64,000 bases of DNA from Alphaproteobacteria bacterium (GTDB lineage Bacteria; Pseudomonadota; Alphaproteobacteria; MPNO01; UBA2964). Below are positions 62,977-64,000 of this stretch, one piece after another. Location: contig WLWZ01000002.1 in assembly GCA_012103315.1 (NCBI GenBank), positions 254,873 through 318,872 on the forward strand, given 5' to 3'. The position numbers and the translations under genes were made by a program. The notes below the pieces were generated by a model. It searched no databases. It was given only the letters and a program-made list of their open reading frames with translations, and was not told the origin of the DNA. The stretch's first letter is position 1, and each line of letters opens with the position of its first letter.

Positions 62977-64000
62977 CTATTCGGCACGAATCAATTCCGT
63001 GAGAGCGCTGCCCTCATTTTCCAATTCGGCGTAATCGCCTTGTTCCACAACCCGGCCAGCCTGCATGACCAAAATTTTATCAAACCGCTCCGCAAGCGCC
63101 GCACGATGGACAACCCAAATGACGCTCCGCCCGTCAAACTCACTTAGCAGGCTATCCAGAATTCGACCTTGACTGGCGCCATCAATCGTCGCCGTCGCCT
63201 CATTAAGAATGAGGATGTCCGGCTGCTTGATAACGGCTCGCGCCAAACCGAGTTTTTGACGCTGAACCGACGACAAGCGCCCGCCGCCGACACCGACCTG
63301 AAAATCAAGACCGACTTCAATAATGTCATCTCGAAGTTCAAGCATCGTGACGACATCAACGATAGCGGCGCCAACCTGCTCCGTACCACGCGCATGACCA
63401 TACGCAAGTTTTCCAAACAAGATGTTATCCTGCAAGGAGGCAGACGCGGTGTAGCTATCCTGCTCAAACTGCTCGACAGACTCTTTTAGGTCCTCCGGCA
63501 GATTGTCAGCAAATATTTTTCGGGCCGCGAGAATTTGCGCCTTAAACGGCTCGTCAACGACATCAAGTCGATGACGGGCCGGTGACAGTCGGAAAGGCAA
63601 CGACAAAAGCATCGTACGCTCGTCGTCACGCAATGCCTCCACCCCTTCCCGTCCGAGGCGGGCGAGGAGGGCTTGATAAACCGGCAGATCTTCATGGCTG
63701 ATGAAAGCATATCTTTCAAAGAACTCATGTCCCGGCGGCAGGTCAGCAAACAGCTCGACCATTGTCGAGGCAACCTGTCGGCCAGCATCCATCATGACAT
63801 CCGTCAGATTGGCAATTTCCAGCACCTCCAGCACATAGGGATGCTCTGCCAATTTTTCGAAATCAAACGCATCACCGACAGGTCGGCCGAAAAGCAGGTT
63901 TTCACCCACTGTCGCGTTGTCGTTGTACTTTTCTTTGTCGAATACTTCGACTAGTGGGCTCAGCTCGGGATCGGCGAGCTTCTTCCGGAATGCTGCGCGT
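62977..64000 (-). CDS. Degenerate ABC-type protein (3' part; gene runs off the right edge)
   Basis: The frame is open to the window edge (at least 341 residues; the GTG at 63909 is probably internal). The C-terminal half resembles an ABC ATPase: SASLQDNILFGKL as after a Q-loop, GVGGGRLSSVQRQKLGLARA in the signature place and DILILNEATATIDGAS in the Walker B place. Signature LSSVQ and NEAT replace the normal LSGGQ and DEAT. A similar NLLFG element occurs about 160 residues earlier, so two Q-loop-like segments stand in one chain. The rest lies outside the window, so transmembrane domains cannot be judged. Confidence 0.75.
   Translation of the reverse strand, partial: RAAFRKKLADPELSPLVEVFDKEKYNDNATVGENLLFGRPVGDAFDFEKLAEHPYVLEVLEIANLTDVMMDAGRQVASTMVELFADLPPGHEFFERYAFISHEDLPVYQALLARLGREGVEALRDDERTMLLSLPFRLSPARHRLDVVDEPFKAQILAARKIFADNLPEDLKESVEQFEQDSYTASASLQDNILFGKLAYGHARGTEQVGAAIVDVVTMLELRDDIIEVGLDFQVGVGGGRLSSVQRQKLGLARAVIKQPDILILNEATATIDGASQGRILDSLLSEFDGRSVIWVVHRAALAERFDKILVMQAGRVVEQGDYAELENEGSALTELIRAE

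Noticed and set aside
1..64000. Insertion sequences, phage genes or CRISPR arrays
   Set aside because: No transposase, integrase or phage motif and no spaced repeat array was seen in any frame or intergenic region.

Overview
The window is chromosomal DNA of an alphaproteobacterium, probably Rhodospirillales-like. The signs are a ~1600-residue NAD-dependent glutamate dehydrogenase, a glnK-amtB pair behind a sigma-54 promoter, a CnoX-type thioredoxin with TPR repeats, the dapC-ftsK-lolA-xthA neighbourhood, a RpoH-type promoter with a ROSE-like leader in front of hsp20, and frequent TTG/GTG starts. No transposase, integrase, phage gene or CRISPR array was seen.

About 1-33.3 kb is a surface-glycan locus that starts before the window. 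It carries two nonulosonic (sialic-acid-like) acid gene sets. Set A (1182-5108) has a KdsC-like phosphatase, a CMP-sugar synthetase, a Gfo/Idh/MocA dehydrogenase, a PtmA-like SDR and a NeuB-type synthase without the SAF domain, preceded by an APH-fold kinase. Set B (11787-18497) reads CMP-sugar synthetase (LegF type), PtmA-like SDR, NeuB/LegI synthase with SAF domain, extended SDR, hydrolysing 2-epimerase (LegG/NeuC type), CBS-nucleotidyltransferase (PtmE type) and LegB-type dehydratase. This matches the GDP-sugar legionaminic acid route, but the aminotransferase and acetyltransferase are absent from the window. Between the sets lie two tandem GT-B-like transferases, an M14-type zinc hydrolase, a phytanoyl-CoA dioxygenase-like protein and a reverse-strand methyltransferase. 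From 18.5 to 31.3 kb follow a capsule-synthesis-type transferase, six GT4 glycosyltransferases, an FkbM and another methyltransferase, a Wzy-like polymerase and an SDR; a membrane CapD/WbpM-type dehydratase (31.4-33.3 kb) closes the locus. Most genes overlap by 4-11 bases, so translational coupling is likely.

From 33.3 kb the content is mostly housekeeping: purH (19 bases after the dehydratase), two tandem cysteine-dioxygenase-like cupins, a polysaccharide deacetylase and NAD-GDH on the minus strand, a small membrane protein, a multipass transporter-like protein, a LonB-type protease, a luciferase-like monooxygenase, tRNA-Gly(GCC), a ProXp-ala-type editing protein, cnoX, a LON-domain protein, a Trm112-like protein, a DUF971 protein, a flavin-dependent halogenase, a UbiH-type hydroxylase, glnK-amtB, dapC, ftsK, lolA, a puuD-like amidotransferase, xthA, hsp20, a cNMP-binding protein and the 3' part of an unusual ABC protein that runs off the right edge.

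Points most worth following: the two nonulosonate sets (one apparently a 9-phosphate route with a SAF-less synthase, one a Leg route with an SDR where an aminotransferase is expected), the ROSE-like thermometer before hsp20, the tandem cupins, and the ABC protein with degenerate motifs. All functions are inferred by reading motifs; no database search was possible.
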